A stretch of DNA of 64,000 nt, taken from Microbacterium sp. W4I20. GTDB taxonomy: Bacteria; Actinomycetota; Actinomycetes; Actinomycetales; Microbacteriaceae. Shown here piece by piece: positions 41,986 through 49,702 of this stretch (position 1 is the first letter of the stretch; each line of letters opens with the position of its first letter). Made by a program: the position numbers and the translations under genes. The stretch covers positions 1,550,001 to 1,614,000 of the forward strand of contig NZ_JAUSYB010000001.1 in the NCBI RefSeq assembly GCF_030816505.1. The letters run 5' to 3'. The notes under the pieces are model-generated. The model worked only from the letters and a program-made list of their open reading frames with translations, ran no database searches and was not told the origin of the DNA.

Positions 41986-42876
41986 ATGCCGTACGAGCCG
42001 ACGAGGGAGCTGGACGACGCGATCGCCGTCTTCGACGCGCACCGACGACGCCTGTTCGGCATCGCCTATCGGATGCTGGGAACGGTGTCCGATGCCGAGG
42101 ACACCGTGCAGGAGACCTGGATCCGCTGGCAGAACACCGACCGCTCCGGCATCCGCGAACCGGCCGCCTTCCTCGCGACGATCACCACCCGACTCGCCAT
42201 CAACACGCTGCAGTCCGCGCATTCACGGCGCGAGACCTACATCGGCCCCTGGCTGCCGGAGCCGGTGAACACCGACGACGACCCCGCTCTCGGCGCCGAG
42301 AGGGGCGAGGCGCTGCAGTATGCGGTGCTGATGCTGCTCGAGAAGCTGACCCCGACCGAGCGCGCGGCCTACGTGCTGCGCGAAGCCTTCGACTACCCGT
42401 ACCCGCGCATCGCCGAGGTCATCTCGTCCACCACGGTGAATGCCCGTCAGCTCGTGAGTCGCGCGCGAGGACACCTCGGCGCTGCGCGCAAGGCGGAGCC
42501 GAGCAAAGCCGAGCAGCGTCGGCTGCTCGAAGCGTTCCTCGCTGCCGCGCAGCGGGGCGACGTCAGCGCGCTCGAGTCGATCTTCGCGGCCGACGTCGTC
42601 AGCTACACCGACGGCAACGGCGTGAAGCTCGCGGCCCGCATCCCGATGTTCGGGCGCACCAGGGTCGCGAAGTTCACCGCCGCGTTCTCCGGGCATTTCT
42701 GGTCCGGCAAGAGCATCGGGTGGGTGGAGGTGAACGGCCAGCCGGCAGCGACCCTCCTCTCCGACGGAGAGGTCACCACCCTCGTCACGGTCACCACCGG
42801 ACCGGACGGCATCGAGCAGGTGCTGTGGGTCATGGCTCCCGAGAAGCTCGGTCACGCCGAGCTGGTCCGGGGATGA
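41986..42876 (+). CDS. ECF41-type RNA polymerase sigma factor with SnoaL-like C-terminal domain
   Basis: 296 residues from ATG 41986 (GGGTGGAG upstream). Sigma region 2 (YRMLGTVSDAEDTVQETWIRW), linker with the ECF41 signature WLPEP (89-93), region 4 (YPYPRIAEVISSTTVNARQLVSRAR), then a C-terminal NTF2/SnoaL-like domain with DGNGVK (209-214), corresponding to the DGGGK motif that controls activity in this group. No anti-sigma gene is present; in ECF41 the C-terminal domain does that job (family knowledge). The stop overlaps the next start. Confidence 0.93.
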   Translation: MPYEPTRELDDAIAVFDAHRRRLFGIAYRMLGTVSDAEDTVQETWIRWQNTDRSGIREPAAFLATITTRLAINTLQSAHSRRETYIGPWLPEPVNTDDDPALGAERGEALQYAVLMLLEKLTPTERAAYVLREAFDYPYPRIAEVISSTTVNARQLVSRARGHLGAARKAEPSKAEQRRLLEAFLAAAQRGDVSALESIFAADVVSYTDGNGVKLAARIPMFGRTRVAKFTAAFSGHFWSGKSIGWVEVNGQPAATLLSDGEVTTLVTVTTGPDGIEQVLWVMAPEKLGHAELVRG

Positions 42877-43247
42877 CGTCCCACCGCCGGTGGTGGGGAC
42901 GAGGTGAGGAAGCGGAGCACGCGGCGCTGATGGGGGCGCTCGCGGCCGCCATGACGAGCAAGGATGCGGTCGGAATACGACGCCTCCTGGCTGCGGACAC
43001 GACCATGGTCATCGACGGCGGACCGCTGCAGCTCGGCGGCGAACTGATCGGACGCGACGTCACCGCGGTCGAGCTGCTCTCGTACCCGTCCGACCTGGCG
43101 ATCGCCGGCATCAACGGTGCCCCGGGGATCGTGGCGCGCCTCGACGGCCAGGTCATCGCCACGGTCAGTGCGGCCGCTCGCGACGGAGTCCTCGTGACGC
43201 TGTGGTCGGTGCGCAATCCGGACAAGCTGCGCCACTGGGGTCGCTGA
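42873..43247 (+). CDS. Small SnoaL/NTF2-like protein
   Basis: 124 residues, start overlapping the sigma stop (ATGA). Its pattern (LAAAMTSKDAVGIRRLLAAD, GGPLQLGGELIGRDVTAVEL, VLVTLWSVRNPDKLRHW) runs parallel to the C-terminal domain of the sigma factor just upstream (ESIFAADVV, VLWVMAPEKLGHAEL). It may be a free-standing copy of that regulatory domain. Confidence 0.72.
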   Translation: MTSHRRWWGRGEEAEHAALMGALAAAMTSKDAVGIRRLLAADTTMVIDGGPLQLGGELIGRDVTAVELLSYPSDLAIAGINGAPGIVARLDGQVIATVSAAARDGVLVTLWSVRNPDKLRHWGR

Positions 43248-43252
43248 GACCT

Positions 43253-43279
43253 CGTCACAGACGGGGCTGTCCCGTGGAC
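43253..43279 (+). promoter_or_regulatory. ECF41-type promoter, copy 3 (first oxidoreductase)
   Basis: CGTCACA (43253-43259), 16 bases, GGAC (43276-43279), 53 bases before the gene start. One mismatch in each element compared with the tandem copies. Confidence 0.55.
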
Positions 43280-43332
43280 ATAGCTGTGGGGCGACGCCAC
43301 CTCACCGCATCCGCGCCCCAGAGGGAGTCACC

Positions 43333-44085
43333 ATGAACATCGTCGTCATCGGCGGAACCGGGCTCATCGGCGCGCGCGTCGTGCAGCAACTCCGTGCACT
43401 CGGGCATGACGTCCGAGCGGCAGCCCGAGCCACGGGCGTCAACTCGTTCACCGCGGAGGGCCTGGCCGAGGCGCTCGAAGGGGCCGAGACCCTGATCGAC
43501 GTCTCGAACTCGTCGTACACCGACGGCGCCGGCGCGCAGGAGTTCTTCTCCGGCTCCACGCTCAATCTTCTCAGCTACGGCGCCGCCGCCGGCATCCGTC
43601 ATCATCTCGCTCTCTCCGTCGTGGGCACCGACCGTCTCGCACGGAGCGAAGGCGGATACTTCCAGGCGAAGGAGATGCAGGAGCGATTGATCCGCGATTC
43701 CGGACGCGACTACTCGATCGTCCACGCCACGCAGTTCTACGAGTTCATCCGGAGCATCACCGACGCCGCCACGATCCACGGCATCGCGCGACTCGCGGAT
43801 GCGCTGATCCGACCGATGGCCGCCGACGACGTCGCCGCCGCGGTCGTCGCGACCGCGCTGGACGCGCCCCGCAACGGCATGCTCGAGTTCGGCGGCCCCG
43901 AGGAGTTCCAGATCGCAGAACTCGCCCGGCGCGAGCTGCGTTTCCAGCACGACGACCGCGAGATCGTCGCCGACCCCCTGGCGACCTATTTCGGCGCTGC
44001 GCTCGCTCCGCGCGAGCTGCTTCCCGGCCCGCACGCGGCTCTGTCGACGCGGACCTTCCACGACTGGCAGGTCGGCAAGGCCTGA
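43333..44085 (+). CDS. NmrA-like NAD(P)-binding atypical SDR, paralogue 1
   Basis: 250 residues. Rossmann start IVVIGGTGLIGARVVQQL, then NVSNS-like loop IDVSNSSYTDG, HHLALSVVGTDR, the HATQFYEF active-site region and IRPMAADDVAAAVV. Shares these motifs with three neighbours, so the four arose by duplication. Atypical SDR of the NmrA/azoreductase type, cytoplasmic, substrate unknown. Follows the sigma unit by 85 bases with its own ECF41-like promoter. Confidence 0.88.
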   Translation: MNIVVIGGTGLIGARVVQQLRALGHDVRAAARATGVNSFTAEGLAEALEGAETLIDVSNSSYTDGAGAQEFFSGSTLNLLSYGAAAGIRHHLALSVVGTDRLARSEGGYFQAKEMQERLIRDSGRDYSIVHATQFYEFIRSITDAATIHGIARLADALIRPMAADDVAAAVVATALDAPRNGMLEFGGPEEFQIAELARRELRFQHDDREIVADPLATYFGAALAPRELLPGPHAALSTRTFHDWQVGKA

Positions 44086-44090
44086 CCAGC

Positions 44091-44117
44091 TGTCACCGAT
44101 CGGCCACCGGCACGGTC
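44091..44117 (+). promoter_or_regulatory. ECF41-type promoter, copy 4 (second and third oxidoreductases)
   Basis: TGTCACC (44091-44097), exactly 16 bases, GGTC (44114-44117), 71 bases before the start at 44189. Confidence 0.75.
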
Positions 44118-44188
44118 ATTGCAGGCAGAGGGCCGCGACCGCGCGGCCCCGACCTGGGCCGGTCGGCCCTCAGCGAGCGGAGCGAGAC

Positions 44189-44962
44189 ATGGGAAAGCGG
44201 ATCGTCGTCGTCGGCGGCACAGGACATATCGGACGGATGCTGGTCGAGCGGCTGCTGCACCGGGCGCAGGCCGTCGTCGTCGCCTCCCCGTCCACCGGAG
44301 TGGATGCGGCGAGCGGCGTCGGGCTCACCGAGGCGCTCAGCGGCGCCGACGTGGTGATCGACGTGAGCAATTCCCCGCGGGTGGACGGCGACACCGCGCT
44401 CGAGTTCTTCACGCGGACCACGCGTCGACTGCTCGAAGCCGAGCGAACGGCGGGCGTGCAGCACCACCTCGCGCTGTCGATCGTCGGTGCGGATGCCGTC
44501 GTCGAGGACGGCTATTTCGCCGCCAAGCACGCGCAGGAGCAGGTGATCGCCGACAGCGGCATGCCGTCGACGATCCTCCGCTCGACGCAGTTCTTCGAGT
44601 TCGCCCGCTCGATCGCGGAGTGGAACACCGTGGCCGACACCATCCATCTGCCCGCGACCACCGTTCGGCCCGTGGCGGCGGGTGATGTGGCGGACGCTCT
44701 CGCCGCGCTCGCGCTCGAGGAGCCCGCCGGTGTGCTCGAACTCGCCGGCCCCGAGTCGATGCACCTCGGATCGTTCGTCGGGCGGGTGCTGCTGTCCGAC
44801 CACGACCCGCGGTACGTCGTCGAGGACGAGGGCGCCAGGGCGAACGGCTTCAACATCGACGCCGCCCGACTCGCGCCGCTCGAGATCGACCTGACCGGCA
44901 CCACCGCCCTCGCGGACTGGATCGCCTCGATGCATCACGCACTCCGCGCGGAACGTTCCTGA
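44189..44962 (+). CDS. NmrA-like NAD(P)-binding atypical SDR, paralogue 2
   Basis: 257 residues. RIVVVGGTGHIGRMLVERLL, VIDVSNSPRVDGDTALEFF, HHLALSIVGADAVV, RSTQFFEFARSI and VRPVAAGDVADALAALA. Compared with the other copies the HATQF motif has become RSTQF, so its histidine is lost. Likely cotranscribed with paralogue 3, 41 bases downstream. Confidence 0.88.
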   Translation: MGKRIVVVGGTGHIGRMLVERLLHRAQAVVVASPSTGVDAASGVGLTEALSGADVVIDVSNSPRVDGDTALEFFTRTTRRLLEAERTAGVQHHLALSIVGADAVVEDGYFAAKHAQEQVIADSGMPSTILRSTQFFEFARSIAEWNTVADTIHLPATTVRPVAAGDVADALAALALEEPAGVLELAGPESMHLGSFVGRVLLSDHDPRYVVEDEGARANGFNIDAARLAPLEIDLTGTTALADWIASMHHALRAERS

Positions 44963-45003
44963 CCCCGGCGATCTCACCACCCACAGAAAGAAGGAACCAC
45001 ATC

Positions 45004-45744
45004 ATGGCCAAGATCATCGTCATCGGAGGCAGCGGCAACATCGGCTCTCGCGTCGTGGAGAAGCTGCGCGCACACGGGCACGACGTCGTCGCCGCATCGC
45101 GGCAGAACGGGATCGACGCGTACACCGGGATCGGTCTCGCGGAGATCCTCGCGGGCGCGGACGTCGTGGTCGACACGACCCAGGCGCCGTCATTCGACGC
45201 CGAGGTGGTGCGGGACTACTTCACCACCTCCACCGCGCATCTGCTCGCGGCCGAGAAGGCGGCGGGAGTCGGGCACCACGTCGCGCTCACCATCGTCGGC
45301 ACCGATCGCCCGCAGGACATCACCTACTTCCACGGAAAGGCTGCGCAGGAAGCACTGATCCGCGAGTCCGGCATCCCGTTCACGCTCGTCCACGCGACGC
45401 AGTTCTTCGACTTCGCGGCCGCCCTCGCCATCGGCGCTGAGGGCGACGAGATCCGGGTGTCCGATGCGATGATCCAGCCGATCGCCGCCGATGACGTCGC
45501 CACCGGAATCGCGCGGGCTGCCGTCGGGTCTCCGGGAGGGGACATCGAGATCGCCGGCCCGGAGGCGTTCCCGATCGCCGACTTCGTGCAGGACTGGCTC
45601 GTCACGAAGGGCGACGACCGCACCGTCGTCGCGTCGCCGGACGGAACCTACTTCGGAGCCGTGATCCCCGAGCGGGCCCTGCTGCCCGTCGAGGGAGCGC
45701 AGATCTTCTCCGCGACCTACGCCGAGTGGTTGAAGACGCAGTAG
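45004..45744 (+). CDS. NmrA-like NAD(P)-binding atypical SDR, paralogue 3
   Basis: 246 residues. KIIVIGGSGNIGSRVVEKL, VVDTTQAPSFDAEVVRDYF, HHVALTIVGTDRPQ, HATQFFDFAAAL and IQPIAADDVATGIA. AAAGAAGGA upstream of the ATG. No separate ECF41-like promoter lies in front, consistent with an operon with paralogue 2. It ends at a strong terminator. Confidence 0.88.
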   Translation: MAKIIVIGGSGNIGSRVVEKLRAHGHDVVAASRQNGIDAYTGIGLAEILAGADVVVDTTQAPSFDAEVVRDYFTTSTAHLLAAEKAAGVGHHVALTIVGTDRPQDITYFHGKAAQEALIRESGIPFTLVHATQFFDFAAALAIGAEGDEIRVSDAMIQPIAADDVATGIARAAVGSPGGDIEIAGPEAFPIADFVQDWLVTKGDDRTVVASPDGTYFGAVIPERALLPVEGAQIFSATYAEWLKTQ

Positions 45745-45757
45745 TCGAGCGAACAGC

Positions 45758-45792
45758 GAAGAGGCCGGACCCCCTGCGGGTCCGGCCTCTTC
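45758..45792. terminator. Bidirectional terminator
   Basis: A 15-bp perfect stem (45758-45772 with 45778-45792) and 5-base loop between the convergent paralogues 3 and 4. Confidence 0.85.
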
Positions 45793-45806
45793 GGCGTGCG
45801 GCGGAT

Positions 45807-46568
45807 TCAGCGGGTCGGCGGCGGGTTCAGCGGCAGCCAATCCGCGAACCGCGTCTCGGCGAGCTGCGCGTCGGCACCAGGCAGCAGCATGTGCGAGGTG
45901 AGCTTCTCGCCGAAGTAGCAAGCATCCGGGTCGACGACGACAGGTCGCGGATCGCCGCGGAAGGCCAGGCCCGTGCGCACGAACCCGGCGAGCGAGAACT
46001 GCTCGGGTCCGGCGACCTCGCTGATCCTGCCGGTCGGCGTCCCGACGGTGGCGCGGGCGACGGCCGCGGCCACGTCGTCGGCGGCCATCGGCTGGATGAG
46101 CGCCTCGGAGAGATGCACCTCGTCGTCGACGGTCGCGCTCCCTGCGATCGCTCCGACGAACTCGAAGAACTGCGTGGCATGCACGATCGAGTACGGGATG
46201 CCGGACCCCGCGATGAGCCGCTCCTGCTCGACCTTCGCTCGCATGTAGCCGCTGTCCGTCATGCGCTCCGCCCCGACCACCGACAACGCGACATAGTGAC
46301 CGACTCCGGCATCAGCGGCATGGCGGGAGATGTTGCGGGTCGCGGTGGTGAAGAAGGCGAGCACGTCCGCGTCGGCGAACGACGGCGAGTTCGACACGTC
46401 CAGCACAGCGGATGCACCGGCGAATGCCTCGGCCAGCCCCGCACCGGTGAGCGTGTCGACGCCGGTGTTCGGGGAGGCGGCGACGGCCTCGTGTCCGTGT
46501 TCGGCGAGCAGGCGGACGACCTTGGATCCGATCAGACCGGTGCCGCCGATGACGACGATCTTCGACAT
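45807..46568 (-). CDS. NmrA-like NAD(P)-binding atypical SDR, paralogue 4
   Basis: 253 residues from ATG 46568. KIVVIGGTGLIGSKVVRLL, VLDVSNSPSFADADVLAFF, HYVALSVVGAERM, HATQFFEFVGAI and IQPMAADDVAAAVA. On the opposite strand to the other three, yet it carries its own ECF41-type promoter, which argues for a shared regulon rather than an accident of operon structure. Confidence 0.88.
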   Translation of the reverse strand: MSKIVVIGGTGLIGSKVVRLLAEHGHEAVAASPNTGVDTLTGAGLAEAFAGASAVLDVSNSPSFADADVLAFFTTATRNISRHAADAGVGHYVALSVVGAERMTDSGYMRAKVEQERLIAGSGIPYSIVHATQFFEFVGAIAGSATVDDEVHLSEALIQPMAADDVAAAVARATVGTPTGRISEVAGPEQFSLAGFVRTGLAFRGDPRPVVVDPDACYFGEKLTSHMLLPGADAQLAETRFADWLPLNPPPTR

Positions 46569-46621
46569 GGGATTCCTTCCGTGAGACGGGCGGCGCGGAA
46601 TGCGCGGCCCTTGTCGACTAC

Positions 46622-46648
46622 GACCGATCACTCGGCTTCGCTGTGACA
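46622..46648 (-). promoter_or_regulatory. ECF41-type promoter, copy 5 (fourth oxidoreductase)
   Basis: On the minus strand TGTCACA (46648-46642), exactly 16 bases, GGTC (46625-46622), 53 bases before the start at 46568. Its -35 lies on the same bases as the expected -35 of the divergent LysE gene (-10 TAGGCT at 46665-46670). Confidence 0.8.
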
Positions 46649-46676
46649 GCGTCGGGCGGTGTCCTAGGCTCGCAGC

Positions 46677-47324
46677 ATGTTCAGCGCCGAGACACTCGCC
46701 ACGTTCGTCGTCGCTGCCTTCGTGATGGTCGTCATCCCCGGCCCGACCGTGCTGTTCACGATCGGGCGCGCGATGGCTCTCGGGCGTCTGGGCGGGTTCC
46801 TCAGCATCGTCGGCACGGCGGTCGGCTCGATCGTGCTGGTCGTCGCCGTCGCCCTCGGGGTCGGTACGGTCATCGCGCAGTCGGCGGTGCTGTTCACGAT
46901 CGTCAAGGTGCTCGGTGCCGGCTACCTGGTGTTCCTCGGCATCCAGGCGATCCGGCATCGGAAGGACGTCGCTCGCGCCATGAGCGACGCTCCGGCCCGG
47001 CGCTCCGGACCGCGCCTGCTGCTCGAGGGTTTCGTCGTCGGGGTCACGAACCCGAAGTCGATCGCCTTCTTCCTCGCGATCCTTCCGCAGTTCGTCGACC
47101 TGCATGCGGGGTCGGTGCCGCTCCAGCTCTTCGTGCTCGGTGCGATCGTCGTGATGATCGGCGTCTCGTGCGACGCGCTCTGGGTGCTGCTCGCGAGCGC
47201 CGCCCGGGACTGGTTCGGGCGCTCGCCCCGCCGAATCGAGGCGATGGGTGCGACCGGAGGCGGGCTCATGATCGCGCTCGGAGCGTTCCTCCTGGTGTGG
47301 AGCGAGAAGCCCGCGAGCGCCTGA
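46677..47324 (+). CDS. LysE-family amino acid exporter
   Basis: 215 residues with six hydrophobic segments. Typical LysE/RhtB start FVVAAFVMVVIPGPTVLFTIGRA, then LVFLGIQAIRHRKD and FVVGVTNPKSIAFFLAILPQF. TAGGCT lies exactly 6 bases before the ATG, so the mRNA is probably leaderless. Exports an amino acid or derivative; which one is unknown. Confidence 0.9.
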   Translation: MFSAETLATFVVAAFVMVVIPGPTVLFTIGRAMALGRLGGFLSIVGTAVGSIVLVVAVALGVGTVIAQSAVLFTIVKVLGAGYLVFLGIQAIRHRKDVARAMSDAPARRSGPRLLLEGFVVGVTNPKSIAFFLAILPQFVDLHAGSVPLQLFVLGAIVVMIGVSCDALWVLLASAARDWFGRSPRRIEAMGATGGGLMIALGAFLLVWSEKPASA

Positions 47325-47351
47325 CCCGGCCGACGATCCGGCAGCCGACGG

Positions 47352-48152
47352 TCACATCCGCGCGTACCGCGACCGGGCGATGCAGAAGAGGCCGTAGACC
47401 GCGAGACCCGCACCCACCGCGCACAGGACGATCGGGCCGTACGGCAGTGTCAGCAGACTCTGCAGCGCCCCGTCGAGCCCTGCCGACTTGTCGGGATCGT
47501 CGGTGACGGCCGCCACGACGAACAGCACGCCGGTCACGGTGACGGCGATGCCCTTGCCGATGTAGCCGATCACGCCGAACGTCACGATCCCGCCGCGAGT
47601 GGTCCCCGACGGGAGGTCGAGCAGCTTCTCGAACCCGCGCGTGATGCCGCTGGCGATGAATCCGATGCCGACTCCGCTGACCGTGAGGCCGAGGATGACG
47701 AGCAGCACGACACCCGCAGGCGCGGCGAGCAGCACCGCGCTCACGGTCTGCGAGGCCTTCTCGGAGTGCACCCGGCCTCCGAAGGCGAAGATGACCGCCA
47801 TGCCCGCGATGACCAGATAGCTGAGCGAGATGCCGAAGAACTTGACCCGCTTGCCCCACTTCTTGGTGTCGGCCGAGTCGGCCGCCAGGAAGGCGGTGGC
47901 GATCTGCCAGACGGCGAGAGCGACCAGTCCGGCGGCGATCACGGCGAGCAGCAGCCCGCCCACCGGGTTGCTGTGCACCTGCTGCATCGCTCCGTCCTGA
48001 TCGGCATCGCCGCCACCGCCCAGCGCGAGCGAGATGGCCAGGCATCCGATGATGATGTGGATCACGCCGACGACGATGAAACCGATGCGGGCGACCCGAC
48101 GAAAACCGTCGGAATCCTTGGCGGCGCGCGCAGCGTCTTTGACGGAGCTCAT
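47352..48152 (-). CDS. DUF1206 membrane protein
   Basis: 266 residues from ATG 48152, exactly 6 bases after TATCCT; an upstream extension would include the promoter. Three repeated two-helix units, each beginning with a similar phrase (ARIGFIVVGVIHIIIGCLAI, VKFFGISLSYLVIAGMAVIF, VTFGVIGYIGKGIAVTVTGV), as in DUF1206 proteins. No function is established. Confidence 0.88.
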   Translation of the reverse strand: MSSVKDAARAAKDSDGFRRVARIGFIVVGVIHIIIGCLAISLALGGGGDADQDGAMQQVHSNPVGGLLLAVIAAGLVALAVWQIATAFLAADSADTKKWGKRVKFFGISLSYLVIAGMAVIFAFGGRVHSEKASQTVSAVLLAAPAGVVLLVILGLTVSGVGIGFIASGITRGFEKLLDLPSGTTRGGIVTFGVIGYIGKGIAVTVTGVLFVVAAVTDDPDKSAGLDGALQSLLTLPYGPIVLCAVGAGLAVYGLFCIARSRYARM

Positions 48153-48330
48153 CGATGAAGGATACGTGTGCGGGGAGTTGCGTGCTGAGGGGGTTGATTT
48201 CTGCGCGCCCCTGCCCCTGCAGGCGCCACACACTGTCGGGCTGAGATCACTGCGTGGGGCTGAGCCTCCGCGGCATCCGCTCCTCCCTACGCCGAGGGTT
48301 CCTCCCCACGCCGTGCCACCACCGCGGCGA

Positions 48331-48981
48331 TCACGCGACAGGCTCCACGGGTTGGCGAAGAATCGTGCGGAGCTTCGCCGGTTCGACCCGGCGCCGATCG
48401 CTCAGATAGATCTCGTGGTGCCGGGCGCGCATCCGCAGCCCGTGCTCGGGGATGAACCGGTCATGCACGTCGGCGAGCACCGGCCCCTCGTCGTCGAACG
48501 CCCCCACGTGCAGGGTCTGCGCGCACAGCCCCTCCTCGAGGGTCTCCAGCCGGAGCGAAGCCAGAGCCGGCAGCGGTTCCTTCTTCTTCTCGGACTTCTT
48601 CTGCACGGTGCGGACCGCGTCGGCGAACATCTCGGGAGTGACGTGGTCGGGCACCATGATCATGAGCGTCCACAGCCAGGTCGACTTGTCGCGCCGCGAG
48701 GTGAAGGACGCCATATCGGGGGCATGCCACAGGCCTTCGAGCGGCATCACGACGGTGTCGATGCCCAGCTCGCGGCGACTCGCGAACTTCAGCGTGTACG
48801 CGACCGGGTACAGCGCACTCACCGCCTCACCGAAGGCGGGCGCCACGTTCGGGTCGCCGGCGCCGTCGACCATCAGATACTGCAGCGGCGGCACCTCGAC
48901 CAGCCGGATCGCGCCGCGTGTGGCCCGATAGGAGTCGAGGGTCTTCTTCGGGTCGAGCGGCTTCGGGGAATCGATCGCCAT
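48331..48981 (-). CDS. GyrI-like small-molecule-binding domain protein
   Basis: 216 residues. EVPPLQYLMVDGAGDPN, ALYPVAYTLKFASRRELGID, PLEGLWHAPDM and HVGAFDDEGPVLADVHDRFI match the GyrI-like/SHS2-type ligand-binding fold. There is no DNA-binding domain, so it is probably a stand-alone binder or hydrolase of cyclic or drug-like molecules. GGAGG precedes the ATG. Confidence 0.85.
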   Translation of the reverse strand: MAIDSPKPLDPKKTLDSYRATRGAIRLVEVPPLQYLMVDGAGDPNVAPAFGEAVSALYPVAYTLKFASRRELGIDTVVMPLEGLWHAPDMASFTSRRDKSTWLWTLMIMVPDHVTPEMFADAVRTVQKKSEKKKEPLPALASLRLETLEEGLCAQTLHVGAFDDEGPVLADVHDRFIPEHGLRMRARHHEIYLSDRRRVEPAKLRTILRQPVEPVA

Positions 48982-49136
48982 GATGGCCTCCGGGTGTTCG
49001 AGGCCAGTGTCGCACGGTGGTCTGACACCCCCGGCACCCCGCTGAGGCCCGGTTTCATCACAGTCGACGCGCCGAGTGTGAACACGCGGCGTCTATCCTG
49101 AGAATCCTGGGGATTTCTGGTGGAGGCAGCGCAACA

Positions 49137-49682
49137 ATGAAAGTCAATGACGTGCTGGCTGGCGTACCCATCGACGCCCCGGAGCTGCCCGACGCGGCGA
49201 ACCCGTTCCGCCACACCGAGCTGCTGGTCGGCGCGCAGGTCACCCGCATTCTCGTCGACGTGCTGGCAGGCTCCGTCGGTGTGCTCTTCGAGTTGCGCCA
49301 GGCGCCCCACCTGAACGCGAACACCGGACTCCTGCGGGTGCACGGCGTCGCTCAGCAGAACTGGATCTGCACCTCGGCCGCAAACGAGTTCACCGCGTGG
49401 TCGATCACCGGAGCCACCGTCCACCAGCGACCGGCCGAGTTCCAGATCTCGGCCCAGTGCCTCCCCGCCGGGGCACTGCGCATCGTCGGGACCTCGGCGG
49501 ACTTCACGCTGCTCGACGCCGCGGCGGCCTCGACCGCGCCGCCCGACGATCAGGCGGACGGACGCGGACTCCTGCGCTTCGGAGTCGCCGACGAGAACAC
49601 ACCGTGCGCGGTGGTCGGCATCGCCCGTTCGGTGCAGGCCGACTCCGCACGATCGGACGAGTCGGAGTTCGGCGCGGCGTAG
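49137..49682 (+). CDS. Hypothetical protein
   Basis: 181 residues. Soluble, rich in short beta segments (TRILVDVLAGSVGVLFEL, GLLRVHGVAQQNWICTS, EFQISAQCLPAGALRIVGTS) with an acidic tail (DSARSDESEFGAA). GGTGGAGG upstream; TATCCT at 49093-49098 is a probable -10. No family is recognised. Confidence 0.72.
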   Translation: MKVNDVLAGVPIDAPELPDAANPFRHTELLVGAQVTRILVDVLAGSVGVLFELRQAPHLNANTGLLRVHGVAQQNWICTSAANEFTAWSITGATVHQRPAEFQISAQCLPAGALRIVGTSADFTLLDAAAASTAPPDDQADGRGLLRFGVADENTPCAVVGIARSVQADSARSDESEFGAA

Positions 49683-49702
49683 CCCTCGGCTCCGCGGTCT
49701 GC

